Assembly: GCF_021130785.1 (NCBI RefSeq)
Contig: NC_060210.1
Span: 186,380,501-186,444,500 of the forward strand
Length of the DNA stretch: 64,000 bases
Source of the DNA: Homalodisca vitripennis
Lineage: Eukaryota > Arthropoda > Insecta > Hemiptera > Cicadellidae
Reading direction: 5' to 3'
Positions 34,243 to 49,200 of this stretch are shown here, piece after piece. The position numbers were made by a program, and so were the translations under genes. A model generated the notes under the pieces. The model made no database searches and had not been told where the DNA came from. It worked only from the letters and a program-made list of their open reading frames with translations. Every line of letters begins with the position of its first letter. Position 1 is the first letter of the stretch.

Positions 34243-37200
34243 CTGAGCGGAACATATACACAGTTAAATAACGTTCCAAACTGTACGTACTATCGTTATT
34301 TAGTAGCATCAAGCGTAAACTGTTAATCTGTATTTATTTGATGTATTTTCCATTTCTACCTTCAATACATATACGGTGACTTTTTACGTTATCAGGGGAT
34401 CGGTTATTACAAAGATCAAGTAAAGACAAAGGAAATAAAAACATATAAGAAATAATAGAATTTAGAATGCCTAGAAAAAACTCCTATCAATGACATACAT
34501 TCAAAAGTTTGTGAAGAATGATGTTTGGATCTTTAAACGTTTGTATGTTTGGGTGTTTTATGTTTGATATTCAATCACACAAAATAAAATCGACAGACGG
34601 AATCTGGCATGGATATTGCTTGGATATCAAAACAATATATACACATTTTTATCCCGAAATACTACTCATTATAAAATAGTTACTGCAGAGTTGTATATTT
34701 GCATGGATAAAATACGATATATCGTAGTGTGCTGCAAATACAAGTAGATATGATAGTGTAATCTGACTATGATCTATCTGAATGAATGAATTTTATAATA
34801 GATAGCAGAAGTGACGAATTCAAATAATTAAGTTTGTTTTGGATACTTGAAATTAGTTTCCTTTGACGTAGTGAGACGGAATATACAGAATATATTAGCT
34901 GAGGGAACAAAAATGGAGAAACCGGGCACTAATATGTCTTAGCGAACGATTCGCTCTATGACTACAATTTAAGGAAACAAACGAGCGAATGAGCAAATAG
35001 CTTTCAGCAGGAAATTACGTGCGAAGCCGCGGGTAAATGCTAGTATAGTAAAATAGTCACCATTTTATTTTAATATTATACACTAAATAGTCTGAATAAT
35101 TTTGTGCACAAAGTTTATCGAAAGATTCATTTCAAAAATAAATTTGGCAGACTTGTGATAAGATCTAGTGAAGTATTTGCCACAAGAAATATGCGTTCAC
35201 TCTTTTGGGATGAGTGTTGCGAATATAACAAATATTGTTTAAGGAAGCAACGTTTATGACTCATAATTTATTAGCCGTATTTATCCTAATGAATGTATAA
35301 GTTTTCATTTTGATAACCTTCATTCACGAAAGAATTAAACAGACAATTTCGGTTTCAATATTTTAAAACTTTGAGGGGCTGCCATTTTATTCTAGGTAGC
35401 CAAAATGTTTTAAACTAATTTTTTTGTCTCATTAAGATCTTTATAATGGAATACAACTTGACTATGCTTACATTAAAGATTTCCCACAAATTCCCTTCAG
35501 GATAAACCCAAATAAGCTGAAAACTCATTGGTGGTTAAAAACATTTTTGATTGTTGACCCTATGATATGTACAGGACTTAACTTATAAAAAGAATTTTTT
35601 TTTAAATTGCCAAGCCACCCCTGGCCTTTTTGAAACCTCTACATAAAGGTATCTAACAAAATAATAATCTGCAGAGTGCAGTCTAAGAAATTCTACTGCA
35701 ACACAATATTTTAATGACATCATTGCATAACAGTCCATGCTTCGCAAGTAAATTTTTGGAAATTTGTTTGATATGTTTTTATAATATAAATATATAAGAA
35801 TTATAATAGTGGATGACGGCAGTTTAACTCATTATTCTACTGGTTCCTCTAAGTATGGTTTATTAACTGTCCTTAGTTATTATGATCGCAATACTCAACA
35901 GGAAAAAGCGAGTTATAATAGAGAATGACAACAGATTAACTCACATTATTCTAATGGTACGTATAGGATACCCCAGTATGGTTTATTAACTGTCCTTAGT
36001 TATTATAATCGCAATTCTCAACAGGCAAATGCGAGTTATAATAAAGAATGACAACAGATTAACTCACATTATTCTAATGGTACGTATAGGATACACCAGT
36101 ATGGTTTATTTAGCTGTCCTTAGTTATTATAATCGCAATACTCAACAGGAAAATGCGAGTTATAATAAAGAATGACAACAGATTAACTCACATTATGCTA
36201 ATGGTACGTATAGGATGCACTAGTATGGTTTATTAACTGTCCTTAGTCATTATAATCGCAATTCTCAACAGGCAAATGCGAGTTATAATAAAGAATGACA
36301 ACAGATTAACTCACATTATTCTACTGGTACGTATAGGATACACCAGTATGGTTTATTAACTGCTCTTAGTCATTATGATCGCAATTCTCAACAGGGAAAT
36401 GCGAGTTATAATAAAGAATGACAACAGATTAACTCACATTATTCTACTGGTACGTATAGGATACACCAGTATGGTTTATTAACTGTCCTTAGTTATTATA
36501 ATCGCAATACTCAACAGGAAAATGCTAGTTATAATAAAGAATGACAACAGATTAACTCACATGATTCTAATGGTACGTATAGGATACATCAGTATGGTTT
36601 ATTAACTGTCCTTAGTTATTATAATCGCAATTCTCAACAGGCAAATGCGAGTTATAATAGAGAATGACAACAGATTGACTCACATTATTCTAATGGTACG
36701 TATAGGATACACCAGTATGGTTTATTAACTGCTCTTAGTCATTATGATCGCAATTCTCAACAGGCAAATGCGAGTTATAATAAAGAATGACAACAGATTA
36801 ACTCACATTATTCTAATGGTACGTATAGGATACACCAGTATGGTTTTATTAACTGTCCTTAGTTATTTTAATCGCAATTCTCAACAGGCAAATGCGAGTT
36901 ATAATAAAGAATGACAACAGATTAACTCACATTATTCTACTGGTACGTATAGGATACACCAGTATGGTTTATTAACTGTCCTTAGTTATTATAATCGCAA
37001 TTCTCAACAGGCAAATGCGAGTTATAATAAAGAATGACAACAGATTAACTCACATTATTCTACTGGTACGTATAGGATAAACCAGTATGGTTTATTAACT
37101 GCTCTTAGTCATTATGATCGCAATTCTCAAAAGGGAAATGCGAGTTATAATAAAGAATGACAACAGATTTACTCACATTATTCTAATGGTACGTATAGGA

Positions 37201-40200
37201 TACACCAGTATGGTTTATTAACTGTCCTTAGTTATTATAATCGCAATTCTCAACAGGCAAATGCGAGATATAATAGAGAATGACAACAGATTAACTCACA
37301 TTATTCTAATGGTACGTATAGGATACACCAGTATGGTTTATTAACTGCTCTTAGTCATTATGATCGCAATACTCAACAGGAAAATGCGAGTTATAATAAA
37401 GAATGACAACAGATTTACTCACATTATTCTACTGGTACGTATAGGATACACCAGTATGGTTTATTAACTGTCCTTAGTTATTATAATCGCAATTCTCAAC
37501 AGGTAAATGCGAGTTATAATAAAGAATGACAACAGATTAACTCACATTAATCTACTGGTACGTATAGGATACACCAGTATGGTTTATTAACTGCTCTTAG
37601 TCATTATGATCGCAATTCTCAACAGGAAAATGCGAGTTATAATAAAGAATGACAACAGATTTACTCACATTATTCTACTGGTACGTATAGGAATACACCA
37701 GTATGGTTTATTAACTGTCCTTAGTTATTATAATCGCAATTCTCAACAGGCAAATGCGAGTTATATAGAGAATGACAACAGATTAACTCACATTATTCTA
37801 ATGGTACGTATAGGATACACCAGTATGGTTTATTAACTGTCCTTAGTTATTATAATCGCAATTTCTCAACAGGCAAATGCGAGTTATAATAGAGAATGAC
37901 AACAGATTAACTCACATTATTCTACTGGTACGGTATAGGATACACCAGTATGGTTTATTAACTGTCCTTAGTTATTATAATCGCAATTCTCAACAGGCAA
38001 ATGCGAGTTATAATAAAGAATGACAACAGATTAACTCACATTATTCTAACTGGTACGTATAGGATACACCAGTATGGTTTATTTAACTCTCTTAGTCATT
38101 ATGATCGCAATTCTCAACAGGGAAATGCGAGTTATAATAAAGAATGACAACAGATTTACTCACATTATTCCTAATGGTACGTATAGGATACACCAGTATG
38201 GTTTATTAACTGTCCTTAGTTATTATAATCGCAATTCTCACAGGCAAATGCGAGATATAATAGAGAATGACAACAGATTAACTCACATTATTCTAATGGT
38301 ACGTATAGGATACACCAGTAATGGTTTATTAACTGCTCTTAGTCATTATGATCGCAATACCCAACAGGAAAATGCGAGTTATAATAAAGTATGACAACAG
38401 ATTAACTCACATTATTCTAATGGTACGTATAGGATACACCAGTATGGTTTATTAACTGTCTCCTTAGTTTATTATAATCGCAATTCTCAACAGGCAAATG
38501 CGAGTTATAATAGAGAATGACAACAGATTAACTCACATTATTCTACTGGTACGTATAGGATACACCAGTATGGTTTATTAAACTGTCACCTTAGTTATTA
38601 TAATCGCAATTCTCAACAGGCAAATGCGAGTTATAATAAAGAATGACAACAGATTAACTCACATTATTCTACTGGTACGTATAGGATACACCAGTATGGT
38701 TTATTAACTGCTCCTAGTCATTATGATCGCAATTATCAACAGGGGGGAAATGCGAGTTATAACAAAGAATGACAACAGATTTACTCACATTATTCTAATG
38801 GTACGTATAGGATACACCAGTATGGTTTATTAACTGTCCTTAGTTATTATAATCGCAATTCTCAACAGGCAAATGCGAGATATAATAGAGAATGACAACA
38901 GATTAACTCACATTATTCTCAATGGTACGTATAGGATACACCAGTATGGTTTATTAACTGCTCTTAGTCATTATGATCGCAATACCCAACAGGAAAATGC
39001 GAGTTATAATAAAGTATGACAACAGATTAACTCACATTATTCTACTGGTACGTATAGGATACACCAGTAATGGTTTAATTAACTGCTCTTAGTCATTATG
39101 ATCGCAATTCTCAACAGGAAAATGCGAGTTATAATAAAGAATGACATCAGATTTACTCACATTATTCTACTGGTAACGTATAGGATACACCAGTATGGTT
39201 TTATTAACTGTCCTTAGTTATTATAATCGCAATTCTCAACAGGCAAATGCGAGTTATAATAGAGAATGACAACAGATTAACTCACATTATTCTACTGGTA
39301 CGTATAGGATACACCAGTATGGTTTATTAACTGTCCTTAGTTATTATAATCGCAATTCTCAACAGGCAAATGCGAGTTATAATAGAGAATGACAACAGAT
39401 TAACTCACATTATTCTACTGGTACGTATAGGAATACACCAGTATGGTTTATTAACTGTCCCTTAGTTATTATAATCGCAATTCTCAACAGGAAAATGCGA
39501 GTTATAATAAAGAATGACATCAGATTTACGCACATTATTCTACTGGTACGTATAGGATACACCTGTATGGTTTATTAACTGGTCCTTAGTTATTATAATC
39601 GCAATTCTCAACAGGCAAATGCGAGTTATAAATAGAGAATGACAACAGATTAACTCACATTATTCTAATGGTACGTATAGGATACACCAGTATGGTTTAT
39701 TAACTGTCCCTTAGTTATTATAATCGCAATTCTCAACAGGCAAATGCGAGTTATAATAAAGAATGACAACAGATTAACTCACATTATTCTACTGGTACGT
39801 ATTAGGATACACCAGTATGGTTTATTAACTGCTCTTAGTCATTATGATCGCAATTCTCAACAGGGAAATGCGAGTTATAATAAAGAATGACAACAGATTT
39901 ACTCACATTATTCTAATGGTACGTATAGGATACACCAGTATGGTTTATTAACTGTCCTTAGTTATTATAATCGCAATTCTCAACAGGCAAATGCGAGATA
40001 TAATAGAGAATGACAACAGATTAACTCACATTATTCTAATGGTACGTATAGGATACACCAGTATGGTTTATTAACTGCTCTTAGTCATTATGATCGCAAT
40101 ACCCAACAGGAAAATGCGAGTTATAATAAAAGTATGACAACAGATTAACTCACATTATTCTACTGGTACGTATAGGATACACCAGTATGGTTTATTAACT

Positions 40201-43200
40201 GCTCTTAGTCATTATGAATCGCAATTCTCAACAGGAAAATGCGAGTTATAATAAAGAATGACATCAGATTTACTCACATTATTCTACTGGTACGTATAGG
40301 ATACACCAGTATGGTTTATTAACTGTCCTTAGTTATTATAATCGCAATTCTCAACAGGCAAATGCGAGTTATAATAGAGAATGACAACAGATTAACTCAC
40401 ATTATTCTACTGGTACGTATAGGATACACCAGTATGGTTTATTAACTGTCCTTAGTTATATAATCGCAATTCTCAACAGGCAAATGCGAGTTATAATAGA
40501 GAATGACAACAGATTAACTCACATTATTCTACTGGTACGTATAGGATACACCATATGGTTTATTAACTGTCCTTAGTTATTATAATCGCAATTCGCAACA
40601 GGAAAATGCGAGTTATAATAAAGAATGACATCAGATTTACGCACATTATTCTACTGGTACGTATAGGATACACCTGTATGGTTTTATTAACTGTCCTTAG
40701 TTATTATAATCGCAATTCTCAACAGGCAAATGCGAGTTATATAATAGAGAATGACAACAGATTAACTCACATTATTCTAATGGGTACGTATAGGATACAC
40801 CAGTATGGGTTTATTAACTGTCCTTAGTTATTATAATCGCAATACTCAACAGGCAAATGCGAGTTATAATAGAGAATGACAACAGATTAACTCACATTAT
40901 TCTACTGGTACGTATAGGATACACCAGTATGGTTTATTAACTGTCCTTAGTTATTATAATCGCAATACTCAACAGGAAAATGCGAGGTATAATAAGAATG
41001 ACAACAGATTAACTCACATTATTCTACTGGTACGTATAGGATAACACACCAGTATGGTTCCACTTCCCCCCCTATTAAACTGTCCTTAGTTATTATAATC
41101 GCAATACTCAACAGGAAAAATGCGAGGTATAATAAAGAATGACAACAGATTAACTCACATTATTCTACTGGTACGTATAGGATACACCCAGTATGGTTTA
41201 TTAACTGTCCTTAGTTATTATAATCGCAATACTCAACAGGAAAATGCGAGTTATAATAAAGAATGACAACAGATTTACTCACATTATTCTACTGGTACGT
41301 ATAGGATACACCAGTATGGTTTTATTAACTGTCCTTAGTTATTATAATCGCAATACTCAACAGGAAAATGCGAGTTATAATAAAGAATGACAACAGATTA
41401 ACTCACATTATTCTACTGGTACGTATAGGATACACCAGTATGGTTTATTAACTGTCCTTAGTTATTATAATCGCAATACTCAACAGGAAAACGCGAGGTA
41501 TAATAAAGAATGACAACAGATTTACTCACATTATTCTACTGGTACGTATAGGATACACCCAGTATGGTTTATTAACTGTCCTTATTTATTATAATCGCAA
41601 TTCTCAACAGGCAAATGCGAGTTATAATAAAGAATGACAACAGATTAACTCACATTATTCTACTGGTACGTATAGGATACACCAGTATGGTTTATTAACT
41701 GCTCCTAGTCATTATGATCGCAATTCTCAACAGGGAAAATGCGAGTTATAACAAAGAATGACAACAGATTTAACTCACATTATTCTAATGGTACGTATAG
41801 GATACCCCAGTATGGTTTATTAACTGTCCTTAGTTATTTATAATCGCAATTCCTCAACAGGCAAATGCGAGATATAATAGAGAATGACAACAGATTAACT
41901 CACAATTATTCTATGGTACGTATAGGATACACCAGTATGGTTTATTAACTGCTCTTAGTTATTATGATCGCAATTACCCAACAGGCAAAAATGCGAGTTA
42001 TAATAGAGTATGACAACAGATTTAACTCACATTATTCTAATGGTAACGTATAGGATACACCAGTATGGTTTATTAACTGCTCTTAGTTATTATGATCGCA
42101 ATTCTCAACAGGCAAAATGCGAGTTATAAATAAAGAATGACAATCAGATTTAACTCACATTATTCTACTGGTACGTATAGGATACCCCAGTATGGTTTTA
42201 TTAACTGTCCTTAGTTATTATAATCGCAATTCTCAACAGGCAAAATGCGAGTTTATAATAGAGAATGACAACAGATTAACTCACATTATTCTACTGGTAC
42301 GTATAGGATACACCAGTATGGTTTATTAACTGTCCTTAGTTATTATAATCGCAATTCTCAACAGGCAAATGCGAGTTATAATAAAGAATGACAACAGATT
42401 TACTCACATTTATTCTACTGGTACGTATAGGAATACACCAGTATGGTTTATTAACTGTCCTTAGTTATTATAATCGCAATTCTCAACAGGAAAAATGCGA
42501 GTATAATAAAGAATGACATCAGATTTTACGCACATTATTCTACTGGTACGTATAGGATACACCAGTATGGTTTATTAACTGTCCTTAGTTATTATAATCG
42601 CAATTCTCAACACAACAGGCAAATGCGAGTTATAATAAAGAATGACAACAGATTAACTCACATTATTCTAATGGTACGTATAGGATACACCAGTATGGTT
42701 TATTAACTGTCCTTAGTTATTATAATCGCAATTCTCAACAGGCAAATGCGAGTTATAATAAAGAATGACAACAGATTAACTCACATTATTCTACTGGTAC
42801 GTATAGGATACACCCCAGTATGGTTTATTAACTGCTCTTAGTCATTATGATCGCAATTCTCAACAGGGAAATGCGAGTTATAATAAAGAATGACAACAGA
42901 TTAACTCACATTATTCTAATGGTACGTATAGGATACACCAGTATGGTTTATTAACTGTCCCTTAGTTATTATAATCGCAATTCTCAACAGGCAAATGCGA
43001 GAGTATAATAGAGAATGACAACAGATTAACTCACATTATTCTAATGGTACGTATAGGATACACCAGTATGGTTTATTAACTGCTCTTAGTCATTATGATC
43101 GCAATACCCAACAGGAAAATGCGAGTTATAATAAAGTATGACAACAGATTAACTCACATTATTCTACTGGTACGTATAGGATACACCAGTATGGTTTATT

Positions 43201-46200
43201 AACTGCTCTTAGTTCATTATAATCGCAATTCTCAACAGGAAAATGCGAGTTATAATAAAGAATGACAATCAGATTTACTCACATTATTCTACTGGTACGT
43301 ATAGGATACACCAGTATGGTTTATTAACTGTCCTTAGTTTATTATAATCGCAATTCTCAACAGGCAAATGCGAGTTATAATAGAGAATGACAACAGATTA
43401 ACTCACATTATTCTACTGGTACGTATAGGATACACCAGTATGTTTATTAACTGTCCTTAGTTATTATAATCGCAATTCTCAACAGGCAAATGCGAGTTAT
43501 AATAGAGAATGACAACAGATTTTAACTCACATTATTCTACTGGTACGTATAGGATACACCAGTATGGTTTTATTAACTGTCCTTAGTTATTATAATCGCA
43601 ATTCTCAACAGGCAAATGCGAGTTATAATAAAGAATGACATCAGATTTAACGCACATTAAAAAAAAATTCTACTGGTACGTATAGGATACACCTGTATGG
43701 TTTATTAACTGTCCTTAGTTTATTATAATCGCAATTCTCAACAGGCAAAATGCGAGTTATAATAGAGAATGACAACAGATTAACTCACATTATTCTACTG
43801 GGTACGTATAGGATACACCAGTATGGTTTATTAACTGTCCTTAGTTATTATAATCGCAATACTCAACAGGCAAATGCGAGTTATAATAGAGAATGACAAC
43901 AGATTAACTCACATTATTCTACTGGGTACGTATAGGATACCCCAGTATGGTTTATTAACTGTCCTTAGTTATTTATAATCGCAATTACTCAACAGGCAAA
44001 ATGCGAGGTATAATAAAGAATGACAACAGATTAACTCACATTATTCTAACTGGTACGTATAGGATACACCAGTATGGTTTATTAACTGTCCTTAGTTATT
44101 ATAATCGCAATAACTCAACAGGAAAATGCGAGGTATAATAAAGAATGACAACAGATTAAACTCACATTATTCTACTGGGTACGTATAGGATACACCAGTA
44201 TGGTTTATTAACTGTCCTTAGTTATTATAATCGCAATACTCAAACAGGAAAATGCGAGTTATAATAAAGAATGACAACAGATTTACTCACATTATTCTAC
44301 TGGTACGTATAGGATATTACACCCCAGTATGGTTTATTAACTGTCCTTAGTTATTATAATTCGCAATACTCAACAGGCAAATGCGAGTTATAATAAAGAA
44401 TGACAACAGATTAACTCACATTATTCTACTGGTACGTATAGGATACACCAGTATGGTTTATTAACTGTCCTTAGTTATTATAATCGCAATACTCAACAGG
44501 AACAGGAAAACGCGAGTTATAATAAAGAATGACAACAGATTAACTCACATTATTCTACTGGTACGTATAGATACACCAGTATGGTTTATTAACTGTCCTT
44601 AGTTATTATAATCGCAATTCTCAACAGGCAAATGCGAGTTATAATAAAGAATGACAACAGATTAACTCACATTTATTCTACTGGTACGTATAGGATACCC
44701 CAGTATGGTTTATTAACTGTCCTTAGTTATTATAATCGCAATTATTCAACAGGCAAATGCGAGTTATAATAAAGAATGACAACAGATTTAACTCACATTA
44801 TTCTACTGTACGTATAGGATACACCAGTATGGTTTATTAACTGTCCTTAGTTTATTATAATCGCAATTCTCAACAGGCAAATGCGAGTTATAATAGAGAA
44901 TGACAACAGATTACTCACATTATTCTAATGGTACGTATAGGATACACCAGTATGGTTTATTAACTGTCCTTAGTTATTATGATCGCAAATTCTCAACAGG
45001 CAAATGCGAGTTATAATAAAGAATGACAACAGATTAACTCACATTATTCTACTGGTACGTATAGGATACACCAGTATGGTTTATTAACTGTCCTTAGTTA
45101 TTATAATCGCAATTCTCAACAGGCAAATGCGAGTTATAATAAAGAAATGACAACAGATTAAACTCACATTAATCTACTGGTACGTATAGGATACACCAGT
45201 ATGGTTTATTAACTGCTCTTAGTTATTATAAATCGCAATTCTCAACAGGAAAATGCGAGTTATAATAAAGAATGACAACAGATTTACTCACATTATTCTA
45301 CTGGTACGTATAGGATACACCAGTATGGTTTATTAAACTGCTCTTAGTCATTATGATCGCAATTCTCAACAGGGAAATGCGAGGTATAATAAAGAATGAC
45401 AACAGATTAACTCACATTAATCTACTGGTACGTATAGGATACACCAGTATGGTTTATTAACTGCTCCTTAGTTATTATGATCGCAATTCTCAACAGGAAA
45501 TGCGAGTTATAATAAAGAATGACAACAGATTTACTCACATTATTCCTAATGGTACGTATAGGATACACCAGTATGGTTTATTAACTGTCCTTAGTTTATT
45601 ATGATCGCAATTCTCAACAGGCAAATGCGAGTTATAATAAAGAATGACAACAGATTAACTCACATTATTCTACTGGTACGTATAGGATACCCCAGTATGG
45701 TTTATTAACTGTCCTTAGTTATTATAATCGCAATTTCAACAGGCAAATGCGAGTTATAATAAAAAGAATGACAACAGATTAACTCCACATTATTCTACTG
45801 GTACGTATAGGATACACCAGTATGGTTTTATTAACTGTCCTTAGTTATTATAATCGCAATTCTCAACAGGCAAATGCGAGTTATAATAAAGAATGACAAC
45901 AGATTAACTCACATTATTCTACTGGTACGTATAGGATACCCCCAGTATGGTTTATTAACTGTCCTTAGTTATTATAATCGCAATTCTCAACAGGCAAATG
46001 CGAGTATATAAAGAATGACAACAGATTTTACTCACATTATTCTACTGGTACGTATAGGATACACCAGTATGGTTTATTAACTGTCCTTAGTTATTATGAT
46101 CGCAATTCTCAACAGGCAAATGCGAGTTATAATAAAGAATGACAACAGATTAAACTCACATTATTCTACTGGTACGTATATAGGATACCCCAGTATGGTT

Positions 46201-49200
46201 TATTAACTGTCCTTAGTTATTATAATCGCAATTCTCAACAGGCAAATGCGAGTTATAATAAAGAATGACAACAGATTAACTCACATTATTCTACTGGTAC
46301 TATAGGATACACCAGTATGGTTTATTAACTGTCCTTAGTTATTATAATCGCAATTCTCAAACAGGCAAATGCGAGTTATAATAAAGAATGACAACAGATT
46401 AACTCACATTATTCTACTGGTACGTATAGGATACCCCAGTATGGTTTATTAACTGTCCTTAGTTATTATAATCGCAATTCTCAACAGGCAAAACGCGAGG
46501 TATAATAAAGAATGACAACAGATTTAACTCACATTATTCTACTGGTACGTATAGGATACCCCAGTATGGTTTATTAACTGTCCTTAGTTATTATGATCGC
46601 AATTCTCAAACAGGCAAATGCGAGTTATAATAAAGAATGACAACAGATTAACTCACATTATTCTACTGGTACGTATAGGATACCCCAGTATGGTTTATTA
46701 ACTGTCCTTAGTTATTATTATAATCGCAATTCTCAACAGGCAAATGCGAGTTATAATAAAGAATGACAACAGATTTACTCACATTATTCTACTGGTTTAC
46801 GTATAGGATACCCCAGTATGGTTTATTAACTGTCCTTAGTTATTATAATCGCAATTCTCAACAGGCAAATGCGAGTTATAATAAAGAATGACAACAGATT
46901 AACTCACATTATTCTACTGGTACGTATAGGATACCCCAGTATGGTTTATTAACTGTCCTTAGTTATTATAATCGCAATTCTCAAACAGGCAAATGCGAGT
47001 TATAATAGAGAATGACAACAGATTAACTCACATTATTCTACTGGTACGTATAGGATACACCCAGTATGGTTTATTAACTGTCCTTAGTTATTATGATCGC
47101 AATTCTCAACAGGCAAATGCGAGTTATAAATAAAGAATGACAACAGATTAACTCACATTATTCTACTGGTACGTATAGGATACCCCAGTATGGTTTATTA
47201 ACTGTCCTTAGTTATTATAATCGCAATTCTCACAGGCAAATGCGAGTTATAATAAGAATGACAACAGATTTACTCACATTATTCTAACTGGTACGTATAG
47301 GATTATACCCCAGTATGGTTTATTATCTGTCCTTAGTTATTATAATCGCAATTCTCAACAGGCAAATGCGAGTTATAATAAAGAATGACAACAGATTAAC
47401 TCACATTATTCTACTGGTACGTATAGGATACACCAGTATGGTTTATTAACTGTCCTTAGTTATTATAATCGCAATTCTCAACAGGCAAATGCGAGTTATA
47501 ATAAAGAATGACAACAGATTAACTCACATTATTCTACTGGTACGTATAGGATACCCCAGTATGGTTTATTAACTGTCCTTAGTTATTATAATCGCAATTA
47601 TCAACAGGCAAATGCGAGTTATAATAAAGAATGACAACAGATTAACTCACATTATTCTACTGGTACGTATAGGATACCCCAGTATGGTTTATTAACTGTC
47701 CCTTAGTTATTATAATCGCAATTCTCAACAGGCAAATGCGAGTTATAATAAAGAATGACAACAGATTACTCACATTATTCTAATGGTACGTATAGGATAC
47801 ACCAGTATGGTTTATTAACTGTCCTTAGTTATTATGATCGTAATTCTCAACAGGCAAATGCGAGTTATAATAAAGAATGACAACAGATTTAACTCACATT
47901 ATTCTACTGGTACGTATAGGATACCCCAGTATGGTTTATTAACTGTCCTTAGTTATTATAATCGCAATTCTCAACAGGCAAATGCGAGTTATAATAAAGA
48001 ATGACAATAGATTAACTCACATTATTCTACTGGTACGTATAGGATACACCAGTATGGTTTATTAACTGTCCTTAGTTATTATAATATCGCAATTCTCAAC
48101 AGGCAAATGCGAGTTATAATAAAGAATGACAACAGATTTACTCACATTATTCTACTGGTACGTATATTATACACCAGTATGGTTTATTAACTGTCCTTAG
48201 TTATTATAATCGCAATTACTCAACAGGCAAATGCGAGTTATAATAAAGAATGACAACAGATATTACTCACATTATTCTACTGGTACGTATAGGATACACC
48301 AGTATGGTTTATTAACTGCTCCTTAGTCATTATAATCGCAATTCTCAACAGGGAAATGCGAGGTATAATAAAGAATGACAACAGATTAACTCACATTATT
48401 CTACTGGTACGTATAGGATACCCCAGTATGGTTTATTAACTGTCCTTAGTTATTATAATCGCAATTCTCAACAGGCAAATGCGAGTTATAATAGAGAATG
48501 ACAACAGATTTAACTCACATTATTCTACTTAGGTACGTATAGGATACACCAGTATGGTTTATTAACTGTCCTTAGTTATTATAATCGCAATTCTCAACAG
48601 GCAAAATGCGAGTTATAATAAAGAATGACAACAGATTTAACTCACATTATTCTACTGGTACGTATTAGGATACACCCAGTATGGTTTATTAACTGTCCTT
48701 AGTTATTATGATCGTAATTCTCAACAGGCAAATGCGAGTTATAATAAAGAATGACAACAGATTAACTCACATTATTCTACTGGTACTTATAGGATACACC
48801 AGTATGGTTTATTAACTGTCCTTAGTTATTATAATCGCAATTCTCAACAGGCAAAATGCGAGTTATAATAAAGAATGACAACAGATTAACTCACATTATT
48901 CTACTGGTACGTATAGGATACACCAGTATGGTTTATTAACTGTCCTTAGTTATTATAATCGCAATTCTCAACAGGCAAAACGCGAGGTATAATAAAGAAT
49001 GACAACAGATTTAACTCACATTATTCTACTGGCACGTATAGGATACCCCAGTATGGTTTATTAACTGTCCTTAGTTATTATAATCGCAATTCTCAACAGG
49101 AATAAATGCGAGGTTATAATAAAGAATGACAACAGAGATTAACTCACATGATTCTACTGGTACGTATAGGATACACCAGTATGGTTTATTAACTGCTCTT

